Positions 1-5,246 of a stretch of 5,246 nucleotides of DNA are shown one piece after another. A program made the position numbers and the translations under genes. The notes under the pieces were generated by a model. That model saw only the letters and a list, made by a program, of their open reading frames with translations. It did no database searches and was not told the DNA's origin. Source of the stretch: an uncultured Eubacterium sp. (GTDB taxonomy: Bacteria > Bacillota_A > Clostridia > Lachnospirales > Lachnospiraceae). How positions within the stretch are numbered: position 1 is the first letter of the stretch; each line of letters begins with the position of its first letter. The DNA is taken from assembly GCA_948560485.1 (NCBI GenBank), contig CAOXUF010000046.1, forward strand, positions 1 to 5,246, given 5' to 3'.

Positions 1-69
1 AATCGAGGTGAAGATATTCTCTGTCTGTATTTCTTCAGCAGGAAAGTCACTCCTCCATAAACCGGAATT

Positions 70-1137
70 TTATTTGTTGTTTATGGCAGCTTCCACAAAT
101 CCAAGGAATAAAGGATGTGGTCTGTTTGGACGGCTCTTTAATTCTGGATGTGCCTGAGTGGCAACAAAAAACTGGTGAGATGGAATTTCAATCATTTCAA
201 CAATACGTCCATCAGGGGATATACCGGACAGTTTCATGCCGTTTGCTGTCAAATCATTTCTATAATCATTGTTTACTTCATATCTATGGCGATGACGTTC
301 ATGTATCAGTTCACTTTCGTATAACTGGAAGGCTTTGCTGTCTTTATCGAGAACGCAAGGATAAGATCCGAGCCTTAAGGTGCCTCCAATATCCGTAACA
401 CCTTCCTGATCCGGCATAAGACTGATTACCGGATGAGTTGTGGCAGGATTTAATTCGATACTATGTGCATCTCTGTATCCCAGTACGTTTCTTGCAAATT
501 CTACAATAGATAACTGCATGCCAAGACAAAGTCCTAAAAATGGAATATTGTTTTCTCTTGCATATTTTATTGCGGCAAGTTTTCCGTCAATGCCACGCTT
601 TCCAAAACCTCCGGGAACAATAATACCGGAGACATCTGCAAATATTTCATCTGCATTTTCATTTGTAATTGTTTCTGAATCAACCCATTTAATATTAACA
701 GTTGTATGGTTAGGATATCCTGCATGTTTTAAAGACTCTACCACACTGATATAAGCATCATGGAGTGCGATATATTTTCCTACCAGTGCTACGCTGATTT
801 CCTGTGTCGGATTCTTTGCCGAGTCTACCATTGTTTTCCAATCTTCAAGATCAGGTTCAGGACATTCTAGTTTCAGACATTCACACGCGATTTCTGCCAA
901 ATGCTCTTTTTCCATGGCAAGTGGTGCTTCGTAAAGCATATCTACTGTGAGATTCTGTACAACATGGCTTGAAGGAACATTACAGAACAAGCTTATTTTA
1001 TCTTTTAAACCTTCATTGATTTCATATTCTGTACGGCAGACTACGATATCAGGCTGGATGCCGAGTCGCTGTAATTCTTTAACACTCATTTGTATCGGCT
1101 TTGTTTTCATCTCCTCAGAAGCAGGCAGATAAACCAT
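70..1137 (-). CDS. pyrG: CTP synthase C-terminal fragment (rest of synthase domain plus class I glutaminase)
   Basis: This downstream frame holds the end of the synthase domain and the class I glutamine amidotransferase domain, which releases ammonia for UTP amination. In it I see PGGFGKRG (oxyanion-loop region), FLGLCLGMQ with the nucleophile Cys (fragment residue 204, residue 381 in the repaired protein), RHRHRYEVN, and AHPELKSRP with the catalytic His and Glu (507 and 509 repaired). The family usually has HPEFKSRP; here Phe is Leu. The frame is open without a stop from the G run to 70, and residues between 1237 and 1138 ([20 protein letters not shown] and onward) are good CTP synthase sequence. 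The ATG at 1137 is therefore only an internal methionine. No ribosome binding site precedes it, so independent translation is unlikely. Confidence 0.85.
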   Translation of the reverse strand: MVYLPASEEMKTKPIQMSVKELQRLGIQPDIVVCRTEYEINEGLKDKISLFCNVPSSHVVQNLTVDMLYEAPLAMEKEHLAEIACECLKLECPEPDLEDWKTMVDSAKNPTQEISVALVGKYIALHDAYISVVESLKHAGYPNHTTVNIKWVDSETITNENADEIFADVSGIIVPGGFGKRGIDGKLAAIKYARENNIPFLGLCLGMQLSIVEFARNVLGYRDAHSIELNPATTHPVISLMPDQEGVTDIGGTLRLGSYPCVLDKDSKAFQLYESELIHERHRHRYEVNNDYRNDLTANGMKLSGISPDGRIVEMIEIPSHQFFVATQAHPELKSRPNRPHPLFLGFVEAAINNK

Positions 1138-1172
1138 AAGCGCAACATGAATTAAAATACAATTTTCACGTC

Positions 1173-1670
1173 CTACATCATGCTGGAATTGGCGGATTGC
1201 CTCGATATAAGGCTGGGATTCAATATCTCCAACCGTACCCCCCCCACTTCAATGATTGCAATTTCAGTTTCTTCACTGAGACTGCGGTAAAAACGGCTTT
1301 TAATTTCATTTGTTATATGTGGGATAACCTGAACGGTTCCACCACCAAAGTCTCCATGCCTTTCTTTCTCGAGGACGGACCAGTAAACCTTACCGGTAGT
1401 TACATTGGAATTTTTGGTTAAACTTTCATCGATAAATCTTTCATAGTGTCCAAGGTCGAGATCGGTTTCGGCACCATCGTCAGTGACAAAAACTTCACAG
1501 TGTTGTACCGGGTTCATAGTACCCGGATCAATGTTAATGTAAGGATCAAATTTCTGCATGGTAACTTTGTAGCCTCGTGCTTTCAGAAGTCTGCCAAGTG
1601 ATGCGGCGGTAATACCTTTTCCGAGACCGGAAACTACGCCGCCTGTTACAAAAACGTACTTTACTGACAT
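1173..1670 (-). CDS. pyrG: CTP synthase N-terminal fragment (amidoligase domain), truncated by the frameshift
   Basis: This is the 165-residue product if the sequence is read literally. The start ATG at 1670-1668 is supported by AGGAGG on the coding strand (1685-1680), 9 bases upstream, and by the family N-terminus [11 protein letters not shown]. Visible motifs are the nucleotide-binding loop [10 protein letters not shown] with Lys18, the stretch [37 protein letters not shown] with the acidic metal-binding residues, and [13 protein letters not shown]. The Mg2+-ligand glutamate of the EVGG motif falls at residue 141. After GG the frame changes to about 22 unrelated residues ending in MM and stops at 1173. 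The fragment lacks the rest of the synthase domain, including the DIE motif of the UTP/CTP site, and the whole glutaminase domain, so alone it should not make CTP. Confidence 0.85.
   Translation of the reverse strand: MSVKYVFVTGGVVSGLGKGITAASLGRLLKARGYKVTMQKFDPYINIDPGTMNPVQHCEVFVTDDGAETDLDLGHYERFIDESLTKNSNVTTGKVYWSVLEKERHGDFGGGTVQVIPHITNEIKSRFYRSLSEETEIAIIEVGGVRLEILNPSLISRQSANSSMM
1238..1245 (-). repeat. G8 homopolymer at the pyrG frameshift
   Basis: Eight consecutive C on the plus strand read as eight G in pyrG. The codons leading in are GAA GTG GGG GGG and the codons leading out are ACG GTT GGA GAT. The conserved family motif E-V-G-G-T-V-G-D requires GTG GGG GGT, which is six G. The tract is thus two bases too long, or one too short if an extra glycine is allowed. 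Confidence 0.9.
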
Positions 1671-1710
1671 TTCATTTTTCCTCCTAATAGTGTACTAACA
1701 TAAATTTTCA

Positions 1711-1741
1711 ATCATATATTTGTATTTATTATTGATTACAA
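1711..1741 (-). promoter_or_regulatory. Candidate pyrG promoter (weak)
   Basis: On the minus strand a TATGAT box (1716-1711, 5 of 6 to consensus) could serve as -10. It predicts a start near 1704 and a leader of about 34 bases before the pyrG ATG. The best -35 is TTGTAA (1741-1736, 4 of 6), at a long 19-bp spacing. The short leader contains AGGAGG and no visible hairpin or T run, so there is no room for a classical leader attenuator. No GGGC-type start is present. Confidence 0.35.
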
Positions 1742-1826
1742 ATACTTTAACAGTTTACTACCATAGAGTATTGATTGCTAGAATAAAATAAAAATTATTA
1801 AAAATTAAAGAAATGTTCACCAATTT

Positions 1827-1920
1827 TTAACATTAAAAGCCCATGATATGTTATATTGTTAAGGTATAATATAAAAAACATTTAACATATTGTTAAGAGT
1901 AAGAAATATTTCAGTGTTAA
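1827..1920. promoter_or_regulatory. Cluster of TTAACA/TGTTAA hexamers around the ftsH promoter, with one dyad
   Basis: Exact TTAACA or its complement TGTTAA occurs at 1827-1832, 1857-1862, 1882-1887, 1891-1896 and 1915-1920; a further copy lies at 1747-1752, nearer pyrG. The third and fourth copies form an inverted repeat, TTAACA-tat-TGTTAA (1882-1896), just downstream of the predicted ftsH start. The second copy lies between the candidate -35 and -10 boxes. This arrangement resembles an operator region, but no regulator is encoded in the window and the AT richness raises the chance background. Confidence 0.35.
1843..1870 (+). promoter_or_regulatory. Candidate ftsH promoter
   Basis: A perfect TATAAT (1865-1870) is preceded by ATGATA (1843-1848, 4 of 6 to TTGACA) at a 16-bp spacing. 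The predicted start is near 1877, giving a leader of about 69 bases before ftsH. The promoter is overlapped and followed by TGTTAA/TTAACA hexamers that could be regulator sites. Confidence 0.55.
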
Positions 1921-1945
1921 ATATAAGAGGCAGAAAGGAAAAACA

Positions 1946-3868
1946 ATGGAAAACAACAGAAATAACCCCCCGGTAAATAATGGGGACCAGGACAACCAAA
2001 AGAGAAATCGCATTGTTACGATTGTAATCGCATTAATTGCGGCTTTATTATTTACGACAATGAGTTCATATCTGTTTGATTCAATGACAAAAAAGGAGAT
2101 AACATATAATTATTTTATAGAATTATTGGACAGCAATTTGGTAGAAAGTGTAACTTTTGATTCCAGTAAGATATATGTTGTGCCAAAAGAAGATGGTACA
2201 CATCTGCTAAAAACTACATTTTGGACGACGAAATTAGATGATCCGGAATTAATTAATGATTTAAAAAATAAGTATTCAGGTGTTAAATTTAAGGCTGAGC
2301 AGGCGAGTACATCAACCAGCATATTATTTATTTTATTGCAATGGATATTACCGCTTGTAGTATTTTGGTTTCTAATGATGTTTCTTATGAAAAAGGCTAC
2401 CGGAGGAAAAGGCGGTGGAGTGTTTGGTGTAGGAAAGTCCAATGCCAAGGTATATATTCAGAAAGAGACAGGAGTAACTTTTAAGGATGTAGCTGGTCAG
2501 GAAGAGGCAAAGGAATCGGTTGTGGAGATGGTAGATTTTCTTCACAATCCTGGAAAATATACAGCAATAGGTGCGAAACTTCCAAAGGGAGCATTGTTAG
2601 TAGGACCTCCGGGAACGGGTAAAACGTTATTGGCAAAAGCTGTGGCAGGAGAGGCGAAAGTGCCATTTTTCTCATTATCCGGTTCCGATTTTGTAGAAAT
2701 GTTTGTCGGTGTTGGAGCTTCAAGGGTAAGAGATTTATTTAAGCAGGCAGAAGAAAATGCACCTTGTATTGTATTTATAGATGAGATAGATTCTATTGGT
2801 AAAAGCCGTGATTCCAGATATGGTGGCGGCAACGATGAGAGAGAGCAGACTTTAAATGCTTTATTGGCAGAGATGGATGGTTTCGATTCTTCAAAGGGAA
2901 TAATGATATTGGCGGCAACGAACAGACCGGAAGTGTTGGATCCGGCATTGCTCAGGCCGGGACGATTTGACAGGAGAGTCATTGTAGATACACCGGATTT
3001 TAAAGGCAGATTAGAGACTTTGAAGGTTCATTCCAAAGATGTCAAATTGGATGAGACAGTAGATTTAGATGCGATTGCCAACATGACCAGTGGTGCAGTA
3101 GGCTCAGATTTAGCGAATATGGTAAATGAAGCTGCCATAAATGCTGTAAAATGCGGAAGAAAGGCAATTTCTCAGGACGATTTAATGGAAGCAGTGGAAG
3201 TTGTAATTGCCGGCAAAGAAAAGAAAGACAGAATACTCAGCAAAGAAGAAAAGAAAATTGTAGCTTTTCATGAGGTAGGCCACGCATTGGTTGCAGCGAT
3301 TCAAAAACATGCAGAACCGGTACAAAAGATTACGATTGTTCCAAGAACAATGGGAAGCCTTGGTTATGTTATTCAGGCACCGGAAAAAGAAAAATATCTT
3401 ATGTCCAAAGATGAGTTAAATGCAGAACTTGTTACTTTACTGGCAGGACGTGCATCAGAGGAGATTGTATTTCATTCCATTACGACAGGTGCATCCAATG
3501 ATATGGAAAAAGCCACGAACATCGCGCGTTCTATGATTGCCCAATATGGTATGTCTGAAAAGTTTGGTCTTATGAGTTTGGAAAAAATAACTGATCCTTA
3601 TCTTGGAGGGCATTCACAATTGAACTGCAGTGATAAGACTGCAACAGAAATCGAAGAAGAAGTAAAAGTTTTATTGAAAGAAAAATATGAGGCAGCAAAA
3701 CAATTGATTCAGGAAAACCGTGACAAGTTAGATAAAATTGCAGAGTTTTTATATGATAAAGAAACGATTACGGGCAAAGAATTTATGGAGATTTTCAATC
3801 AGTTTAGTGAAGAGGAAAAGATTGAAAATGAGAGGGAAGACTCCTCAACAGAAGATAAAGAAAGCTGA
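1946..3868 (+). CDS. ftsH: ATP-dependent zinc metalloprotease FtsH
   Basis: FtsH is a membrane-anchored hexameric AAA+ protease that extracts and degrades misassembled membrane proteins and selected cytosolic regulators. The 640-residue protein has the usual family length. After an Asn-rich cytosolic start (1-20) come TM1 (about 22-44), an extracytoplasmic domain (about 45-124) and TM2 (about 125-148). A Gly/Lys linker leads to the AAA+ domain: Walker A GPPGTGKT (220-227), pore loop FVGVG (253-257), Walker B CIVFIDEID (274-282), and the second region of homology with arginine fingers Arg337 and Arg340 in LLRPGRFD. The protease domain has HEVGH (442-446) with Glu443 catalytic, and the third zinc ligand is probably Asp519 in TGASNDM. 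The tail (621-640) is highly acidic. HEVGH replaces the common HEAGH, and PRTMGSLGY replaces PRGRALGY, suggesting a divergent subgroup. AAAGGA (1934-1939), 6 bases before the ATG, supports the start. The gene is transcribed alone and ends at a strong terminator. Confidence 0.97.
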   Translation: MENNRNNPPVNNGDQDNQKRNRIVTIVIALIAALLFTTMSSYLFDSMTKKEITYNYFIELLDSNLVESVTFDSSKIYVVPKEDGTHLLKTTFWTTKLDDPELINDLKNKYSGVKFKAEQASTSTSILFILLQWILPLVVFWFLMMFLMKKATGGKGGGVFGVGKSNAKVYIQKETGVTFKDVAGQEEAKESVVEMVDFLHNPGKYTAIGAKLPKGALLVGPPGTGKTLLAKAVAGEAKVPFFSLSGSDFVEMFVGVGASRVRDLFKQAEENAPCIVFIDEIDSIGKSRDSRYGGGNDEREQTLNALLAEMDGFDSSKGIMILAATNRPEVLDPALLRPGRFDRRVIVDTPDFKGRLETLKVHSKDVKLDETVDLDAIANMTSGAVGSDLANMVNEAAINAVKCGRKAISQDDLMEAVEVVIAGKEKKDRILSKEEKKIVAFHEVGHALVAAIQKHAEPVQKITIVPRTMGSLGYVIQAPEKEKYLMSKDELNAELVTLLAGRASEEIVFHSITTGASNDMEKATNIARSMIAQYGMSEKFGLMSLEKITDPYLGGHSQLNCSDKTATEIEEEVKVLLKEKYEAAKQLIQENRDKLDKIAEFLYDKETITGKEFMEIFNQFSEEEKIENEREDSSTEDKES

Positions 3869-3893
3869 ACATAGTAAAAGTCTGATTGATTAT

Positions 3894-3925
3894 AAACCGG
3901 CAGGAGAAATCCTGTCGGTTTTTTT
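3894..3925 (+). terminator. Intrinsic terminator of ftsH
   Basis: A 12-bp stem (AAACCGGCAGGA, 3894-3905, with TCCTGTCGGTTT, 3910-3921, one G-U pair) is capped by a GAAA tetraloop and runs into seven T (3919-3925). It begins 25 bases after the ftsH stop. It should separate ftsH from everything downstream. Confidence 0.93.
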
Positions 3926-4061
3926 CTGCTGAAATTGTCAGATTTCTATGTTTTTCACACATTTTGTTTATAAAATATATATTATTTCATATTTTGTATG
4001 GTTACATATAATAGTGTGTTATTATCTAGCATTGTGTGGACTATTATAAGGATTCATTTCG

Positions 4062-4067
4062 TATAAT
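4062..4067 (+). promoter_or_regulatory. -10 box of the small unit upstream of uvrC
   Basis: A perfect TATAAT predicts a start near 4074, giving a leader of about 29 bases before the 14-codon frame. The -35 is poor: the best match is TGGACT (4037-4042), at a 19-bp spacing. The box sits inside a dyad, CATTTC (4055-4060) and GAAATG (4070-4075), which could be an operator. A second TATAAT at 4007-4012 could also drive the unit, with weak ATTTCA (3984-3989) at 17 bp. Confidence 0.45.
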
Positions 4068-4102
4068 AAGAAATGCTTAATAAATATATAGAAAGGGCGG
4101 TT

Positions 4103-4147
4103 ATGAGCCAAAAGAAAAAACATAAAACAAAGAACAATAAAAACTAG
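4103..4147 (+). CDS. Putative 14-residue lysine-rich micropeptide (or part of a small RNA)
   Basis: The frame encodes MSQKKKHKTKNNKN: six Lys, one His, three Asn and no acidic or aliphatic residues after the start. I do not recognise it. The case for expression is its setting: a TATAAT about 36 bases upstream, the purine-rich ribosome binding site AAAGG (4092-4096, in AAAGGGCGG) 6 bases before the ATG, and a strong terminator 30 bases after the stop. Such a peptide would be cationic and might bind RNA or the ribosome, but that is a guess. A second 7-codon frame (4156-4179, MKNKHVK) follows and overlaps the terminator's first bases. The same transcript, about 140 bases long, could instead be a noncoding RNA in which this frame is incidental; lysine-rich frames arise easily in A-rich DNA. 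Confidence 0.4.
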   Translation: MSQKKKHKTKNNKN

Positions 4148-4177
4148 GTTGAGATATGAAAAACAAACATGTAAAAT

Positions 4178-4214
4178 AAAAAAGTTCAGGAGGAGTACCT
4201 TTCTGGACTTTTTT
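4178..4214 (+). terminator. Intrinsic terminator between the micropeptide frame and uvrC
   Basis: Bases 4178-4193 pair with 4199-4214 in an uninterrupted 16-bp stem with three G-U pairs and a five-base loop (AGTAC). The outer six pairs are A/T, so the right arm ends in six T and the left arm starts with six A; it could work in both directions. No annotated gene needs a terminator here except the small unit just upstream. Because it lies upstream of the uvrC promoter, it also insulates uvrC. Confidence 0.88.
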
Positions 4215-4262
4215 GCATATTAAAAAAAGTTTTACTTTCGTTTTTAATTTTTGTTAAATAAA

Positions 4263-4271
4263 TGATATAAT
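4263..4271 (+). promoter_or_regulatory. Extended -10 promoter of uvrC, predicted to start transcription at the ATG
   Basis: TGATATAAT is a perfect extended -10 element (TGnTATAAT). With the standard six-base discriminator (AACGTC, 4272-4277) the start falls on A4278, the first base of the uvrC ATG. The -35 is weak (TTTAAT, 4243-4248, 17-bp spacing), as is common for extended -10 promoters. Confidence 0.6.
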
Positions 4272-4277
4272 AACGTC

Positions 4278-5246
4278 ATGAGTAATTTTAATTTTTCAGA
4301 GGAACTAAAAAAAATGCCCCAGACACCGGGGGTGTATTTAATGCATGACAATCGTGATGATATCATATATGTAGGAAAGGCCGTTAATTTAAAAAGACGT
4401 GTAAGTTCTTATTTCAGACAGAGTACTAAGAAGAGTTTGAAAATTCAGTCAATGGTATCTAATGTATGCAGATTTGAATATATCTTAACAGACTCGGAGC
4501 TGGAAGCTCTGATTTTAGAGTGCAATCTTATTAAAGAATATCGTCCGAGATATAATACGATGTTGATGGATGATAAGAGTTATCCTTATGTAATGGTCAC
4601 TATAAGTGAGGATTATCCAAGAATTGTGCTTGCCCGTTCTATGAAGAAAGATGGTAATAAATATTTCGGACCATTTACGAGCGGCATGGCAGTAAGAGAT
4701 ACGATTGAACTGCTTCAGAAGATGTTTAAGATAAGAAATTGCAGGAAATCCATTGTTGTAAAGGAAGAGAGATATATAACTTCCGGGAAAGAGGAAGTAT
4801 CTTTTGAGGAACAAAAAAAGGAAGTTCCAACAGTTAATGGAAGACCGTGTCTTTATTATCATATGGGAAGATGTGATGGAGCCTGTCAGGGATATGTCAG
4901 TAAGGAAGAGTACGGAGAAAATATTGCAAAAGCAGTCAGATTTTTAGAGGGAAATTTTAAAGATACGATAAAAGAACTGGAAGAGAAAATGAAGGATGCC
5001 TCAGCACAGATGGATTTTGAAAAGGCAATGGAGTACAGAGATCTGATTAATAGTATTAATCATGTTGCGGGCAATCAGAAAATTACATCACATAAGTTTG
5101 AGGACAGGGATATTATTGCTTATGCGGAAGAAGGCAACGATGCTGTGGTACAGATTTTCTTTGTCAGAAATGGAAAGCTGATTGGAAGAGAACATTTTTA
5201 TCTCACAACAGCGCCCGGGGACACCGGAACAGATATTATTACCAGT
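4278..5246 (+). CDS. uvrC: Excinuclease ABC subunit C, N-terminal part (3' end beyond window)
   Basis: UvrC is the nuclease of nucleotide excision repair; with UvrB bound at a lesion it cuts the strand on both sides. The 323 visible codons are about half of the usual 600 or so residues. The GIY-YIG domain, which makes the 3' cut, has G18-V-Y20, Y31-V-G33 and K34, with R41, Y45, E81 and N93 as probable active-site residues by comparison with characterised UvrC. A cysteine set follows (C155, then C191, C199 and C203 in PCLYYHMGRCDGAC), matching the iron-sulfur ligands reported for E. coli UvrC. A UVR motif that contacts UvrB spans about 229-263. The RNase H-like domain (5' cut) and helix-hairpin-helix region lie outside the window. 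Residues 162-187 are an unusually long charged insert. No ribosome binding site precedes the ATG. Met13 (4314) has AGAGGA 10 bases upstream and is an alternative start, but it would lose the family's EELKKMP helix. Confidence 0.96.
   Translation, partial: MSNFNFSEELKKMPQTPGVYLMHDNRDDIIYVGKAVNLKRRVSSYFRQSTKKSLKIQSMVSNVCRFEYILTDSELEALILECNLIKEYRPRYNTMLMDDKSYPYVMVTISEDYPRIVLARSMKKDGNKYFGPFTSGMAVRDTIELLQKMFKIRNCRKSIVVKEERYITSGKEEVSFEEQKKEVPTVNGRPCLYYHMGRCDGACQGYVSKEEYGENIAKAVRFLEGNFKDTIKELEEKMKDASAQMDFEKAMEYRDLINSINHVAGNQKITSHKFEDRDIIAYAEEGNDAVVQIFFVRNGKLIGREHFYLTTAPGDTGTDIITS

Larger units (their letters stand above)
70..1670 (-). pseudogene. pyrG: CTP synthase gene, interrupted by a frameshift in a G homopolymer
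   Basis: CTP synthase makes CTP from UTP, ATP and glutamine in the cytosol and is the last step of de novo pyrimidine nucleotide synthesis. Both halves of the enzyme are present in order: the N-terminal amidoligase (synthase) domain in one frame (1670 down to about 1239) and the C-terminal glutamine amidotransferase domain in another (about 1245 down to 70). The break lies in a run of eight G on the coding strand. Removing two G restores [20 protein letters not shown] and gives one 532-residue protein, close to the family length (about 535 to 545). Nothing else looks decayed: every catalytic motif I can check is intact and there are no further stops. This fits a sequencing or assembly error, a very recent mutation, or a switchable tract better than an old pseudogene. 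Identity is certain; whether the lesion is biological is not. Confidence 0.93.
3926..4277. other. Spacer between ftsH and uvrC holding a small transcription unit
   Basis: This 352-bp stretch contains no long reading frame on either strand. Positions 3926-4000 are nearly pure A/T with nothing I can assign. Two consensus TATAAT boxes follow on the plus strand (4007-4012 and 4062-4067), then a 14-codon reading frame (4103-4147), a terminator (4178-4214) and the uvrC promoter (4263-4271). No LexA-type GAAC-N4-GTTC site is visible. Confidence 0.7.

Noticed and set aside
1..69. Possible next gene downstream of pyrG on the minus strand: a GGAGGAG followed by an open frame from GTG running off the window edge
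   Set aside because: The purine-rich site overlaps or abuts the GTG, leaving no proper spacing; the nearby ATG reads only three codons; and about 16 codons are too few to recognise. There is also no clear terminator in these 69 bases.
117..1132. Plus-strand open frames opposite pyrG (117-398, 440-754, 947-1132)
   Set aside because: They lie antisense to unmistakable CTP synthase sequence, have no ribosome binding sites I can see, and their translations resemble no family.
1197..1421. Plus-strand open frame across the pyrG frameshift site
   Set aside because: Antisense to conserved synthase-domain sequence; the frame is fortuitous.
1730..1776. Repeated TATTGATT (1730-1737 and 1769-1776) and nearby CAATCATA in the pyrG upstream spacer
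   Set aside because: Only two 8-base copies in very AT-rich DNA, with no consistent relation to the candidate promoter.
2110..2982. Three minus-strand open frames opposite ftsH
   Set aside because: They mirror the AAA+ domain coding sequence, with low-complexity Pro/Ser/Leu translations typical of antisense shadows.
3738..3932. Plus-strand 64-codon frame overlapping the ftsH 3' end
   Set aside because: It is out of frame with FtsH, reads through the ftsH terminator hairpin, and has no separate start signals.
3997..4008. Short dyad TATG-GTTA-CATA at the upstream TATAAT of the ftsH-uvrC spacer
   Set aside because: Four-base arms in AT-rich sequence are expected by chance.
4156..4179. Seven-codon frame MKNKHVK after the 14-codon frame
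   Set aside because: Too short to support alone, with only a poor upstream purine stretch, and its stop runs into the terminator; noted only as part of the small unit.
4515..4862. Minus-strand 115-codon frame opposite uvrC
   Set aside because: Antisense to the conserved GIY-YIG and cysteine regions of UvrC.

Overview
This window looks like chromosomal DNA of a low-GC Firmicute, most likely a Clostridia member close to Lachnospiraceae. The basis is protein style (a CTP synthase that would be 532 residues once repaired, a 640-residue FtsH, and a UvrC beginning EELKKMPQTPGVYLMHD), strong AGGAGG-type ribosome binding sites, and very AT-rich spacers with consensus TATAAT boxes. The family assignment is an inference; no rRNA or other marker gene is present. 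I see no mobile element, CRISPR array, tRNA or rRNA.

Layout. Positions 70-1670 (minus strand) carry pyrG, CTP synthase, split into two frames by a run of eight G (1238-1245). The family motif [10 protein letters not shown] needs only six G here, so the copy as written is frameshifted by two extra bases. Positions 1671-1945 form an AT-rich divergent spacer. It holds a weak pyrG promoter, a good ftsH promoter and a cluster of TTAACA/TGTTAA hexamers, including a dyad just downstream of the predicted ftsH transcription start. Positions 1946-3868 (plus strand) encode a full-length FtsH membrane AAA+ zinc protease, followed at once by a strong intrinsic terminator (3894-3925).

Positions 3926-4277 are a 352-bp spacer that is not empty. 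It contains what looks like a small self-contained transcription unit: TATAAT at 4062, a ribosome binding site, a 14-codon very lysine-rich reading frame (4103-4147) and a perfect 16-bp terminator (4178-4214). From 4278 to the window end runs uvrC (plus strand, 323 codons visible, 3' end missing). Its extended -10 box places the predicted transcription start on the A of the ATG, so the mRNA may be leaderless.

The three main genes are housekeeping: CTP synthesis, membrane protein quality control and nucleotide excision repair. They do not form one pathway, and each appears to have its own promoter. I found no clear novel multi-gene system. The most interesting items are the pyrG homopolymer frameshift, the orphan micropeptide/small-RNA unit and the possible leaderless uvrC.
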